Shown: one piece after another, positions 14,442 through 16,033 of the stretch
Numbering within the stretch: the first letter of the stretch is position 1
How the letters are laid out: each line of letters starts with the position of its first letter
Origin: Actinomycetota bacterium
Lineage (GTDB): Bacteria > Actinomycetota > Actinomycetes > Nanopelagicales > Nanopelagicaceae
Direction of reading: 5' to 3'
DNA: 16,033 nt
Assembly: GCA_009924185.1 (NCBI GenBank)
Contig: RFSC01000009.1
Coordinates: 1 to 16,033, forward strand
Translations under genes and position numbers: made by a program
Notes under the pieces: generated by a model
The model's input: only the letters and a program-made list of their open reading frames with translations
The model's database searches: none
Told to the model about the DNA's origin: nothing

Positions 14442-15803
14442 TTACTCCGAGATTTTTCGGGGCGGCTCATCCACCTCTAAGGCTAGAAGGTCAGCGTAGC
14501 TTTCCCTTCTAATGATGGTGCGTGCCGTTTGATTCAGCACTGAAATCACAGGTGGCCTAACCATATGGTTGTAATTGTTGGCCATGCTGCGGCCATAAGC
14601 ACCGGTAGCTGGGGTTGCCAGCAGGTCGCCCGGCACAATATCTGATGGCAGTCGCACATCATGAATCACGATGTCTCCGGTCTCGCAATGCTTTCCAACT
14701 ACACGTGCCCTAATCAATTGCGCTGAGCTGGTGCGATTTACCAAATTAATTGAGTACACCGCGTCATACAAAGCGGTACGAAGATTGTCACTCATACCAC
14801 CATCGACCGATACATACCAACGCTTTGATCCATCCTCTAAAACAACCTCTTTTGTAGTGCCAACTTCATAGAGCGTGATCATCGCTGGACCAACAATCGC
14901 TCTGCCGGGCTCAATAGATATCTTTGGCACCGCCAAATTGTGTTTGTGACATTCAGCAGTAACTGTTGCAGATAAATTCTCAAGAATTGAATTGGGATCA
15001 TTGGGATTATCAGTGTCGACATATGCGATGCCGTATCCGCCACCCAAATCTAACTCTGGTAGCTCACTGCCAAATTGCGTTTTGTATTTGGCGAGCATTT
15101 CAATCAATCTGCCGGCAGAGGTTTCAAATGCATTCGCCACAAAAATCTGTGAGCCGATGTGGGCATGGAAGCCCTGCAAACTCAAAGATTCATGTTTTGA
15201 TGTTGAAAGCACCGCATCCCAGGCAGCTCCTGATGCAATTGAAAAACCGAATTTCACATCTTCATGTGCTGTGGAGATTGCCTCGTGAGTATGGGCATCA
15301 ACCCCGGGGGTCAAGCGCAGCAAAACCTTTTGTACAACGCCTTTGTTGTGTGCGATCTTTGCGACCCGTTCAATCTCCTGCAGTGAGTCAATAACAATGG
15401 TTCCGACTCGATAATCAATGGCATCTGCAATCTCGGTTTCTGATTTGTTGTTGCCATGTAGTTCCATGCGGTCGGCTGGGAACTTTGCCGCTTTGGCAAC
15501 CGCTAACTCTCCCCCAGTACAAACATCTAATCCCAATCCACTCTGCTCAACCCAATGGGCAATCTCCTTGGAAATAAAGGCTTTTGCTGCGTAGTAAGCG
15601 GTTCCTGCATTAGCTCCAAAGTTCTTGTCTAGTGCGCTCTTCCATTGCTGGGCCCGGAGTTTGAAGTCCGCTTCATCCAGTACAAATGCCGGTGTTCCGA
15701 ATTCACGCGCTATGGAGGTTAAAGAGCAACCACCTACTGAGATGACGCCCGAGTTTTCTGTTGTAGTTGAGGGCCAGATTTTTGGATTGAACTTTGTTGT
15801 CAT
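14442..15803 (-). CDS. lysA: Diaminopimelate decarboxylase
   Basis: This PLP enzyme (alanine-racemase fold) decarboxylates meso-diaminopimelate to lysine, the last step of lysine synthesis. The 453 residues are full length. The PLP lysine is Lys74 in AYYAAKAFISKEI. GFHAHIGSQIF, the phosphate-binding DLGGGYGIAY, and EPGRAIVGPA follow in the usual order. The active-site cysteine segment is KHCETGDIV, the usual CESGD with Thr for Ser. The GAYGRSMANNYNHMVRPPVI segment near the end is also typical. The ATG is two bases after the argS stop, with a GGAG-containing sequence inside the argS end as a possible ribosome site. The argS-lysA-hom order is conserved in Actinobacteria. Confidence 0.97.
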   Translation of the reverse strand: MTTKFNPKIWPSTTTENSGVISVGGCSLTSIAREFGTPAFVLDEADFKLRAQQWKSALDKNFGANAGTAYYAAKAFISKEIAHWVEQSGLGLDVCTGGELAVAKAAKFPADRMELHGNNKSETEIADAIDYRVGTIVIDSLQEIERVAKIAHNKGVVQKVLLRLTPGVDAHTHEAISTAHEDVKFGFSIASGAAWDAVLSTSKHESLSLQGFHAHIGSQIFVANAFETSAGRLIEMLAKYKTQFGSELPELDLGGGYGIAYVDTDNPNDPNSILENLSATVTAECHKHNLAVPKISIEPGRAIVGPAMITLYEVGTTKEVVLEDGSKRWYVSVDGGMSDNLRTALYDAVYSINLVNRTSSAQLIRARVVGKHCETGDIVIHDVRLPSDIVPGDLLATPATGAYGRSMANNYNHMVRPPVISVLNQTARTIIRRESYADLLALEVDEPPRKISE

Positions 15804-15805
15804 CT

Positions 15806-16033
15806 CTACATCCGCTCCGGTGCGCTAACACCCAGCATTGATAAACCGTTGTTGATTACTTGTCTGGTTGCCTCGCAAAGGACAACTCTGGTGCGATGGA
15901 TATCTGAGATTGGCTCTTCACCCATAGGAAGTACTCGGCAATCATTGTAAAAACCATGGTAAAGAGTTGCCAACTCTTCAATGTAACGTGCAATGCGGTG
16001 TGGCTGACGCAGTTCTGCAGCGCTAGCTACAAC
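15806..16033 (-). CDS. argS: Arginyl-tRNA synthetase, C-terminal end
   Basis: The last 75 codons of arginyl-tRNA synthetase are present; the rest lies beyond the window edge. The reading contains ELRQPHRIARYIEELATLYH, then FYNDCRVLP, RTRVVLCEATRQVINNGL and the closing SMLGVSAPERM. This is the typical end of the DALR anticodon-binding domain of ArgRS. The TAG stop is followed after two bases by the lysA start, so the two genes are probably co-transcribed and coupled. Confidence 0.96.
   Translation of the reverse strand, partial: VVASAAELRQPHRIARYIEELATLYHGFYNDCRVLPMGEEPISDIHRTRVVLCEATRQVINNGLSMLGVSAPERM

Overview
The window is a dense, single-strand stretch of actinobacterial chromosome. All 17 intact or partial genes are on the minus strand, so transcription runs from high to low coordinates. 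In that direction the order is argS (3' end), lysA, hom, thrC, thrB, rho, rpmE, prfA, prmC, a Sua5/YrdC-like gene, glyA, a wecA-type transferase, an AtpI-like and an AtpZ-like membrane protein, atpB, atpE, atpF, atpH and atpA (5' part). From memory this matches the argS-lysA-thrA-thrC-thrB-rho-rpmE-prfA-hemK-sua5-rfe-atp block of Mycobacterium tuberculosis (about Rv1292 to Rv1308). The differences are a glyA between sua5 and wecA, and separate rather than fused b and delta subunits. Base composition is moderate and AT-leaning for an actinobacterium, and spacers are very short. This fits a small-genome aquatic lineage such as the freshwater acI group (Nanopelagicales), but that placement is an inference.

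Layout by region. From 16033 down to 11629 lies amino-acid biosynthesis: lysine (lysA) and the homoserine-threonine branch (hom, thrC, thrB). From 11435 to 8259 lie termination and translation genes (rho, rpmE, prfA), with prmC, which methylates the release factor, just after. The Sua5-like gene, glyA and the wecA-type gene follow with overlapping or touching stops and starts. From 4334 down to the window edge is the F-type ATP synthase operon, led by two small membrane proteins.

The notable content is in ordinary genes carrying unusual lesions or substitutions. (1) hom ends right after its catalytic domain. The last 28 codons of an ACT-type regulatory domain are still present, out of frame, ending at a TGA that overlaps the thrC start; most of the ACT domain appears deleted. 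(2) thrB, two genes on, encodes only 209 residues. It keeps the C-terminal half of homoserine kinase but lacks the segment that carries the ATP-binding GLGSSA loop. (3) The Sua5/YrdC-like protein is full length, but the segments that normally hold its catalytic and threonine/ATP-binding residues have been replaced.

The non-coding signals that can be supported are a strong hairpin terminator between rpmE and prfA, a 7-bp hairpin between atpB and atpE, small hairpins in the rho and rpmE leaders, and a roughly 200-base spacer before atpB. No tRNA, rRNA, CRISPR array, insertion sequence or phage gene was seen. No new multi-gene system was recognised, and no spacer exceeds 200 bases.
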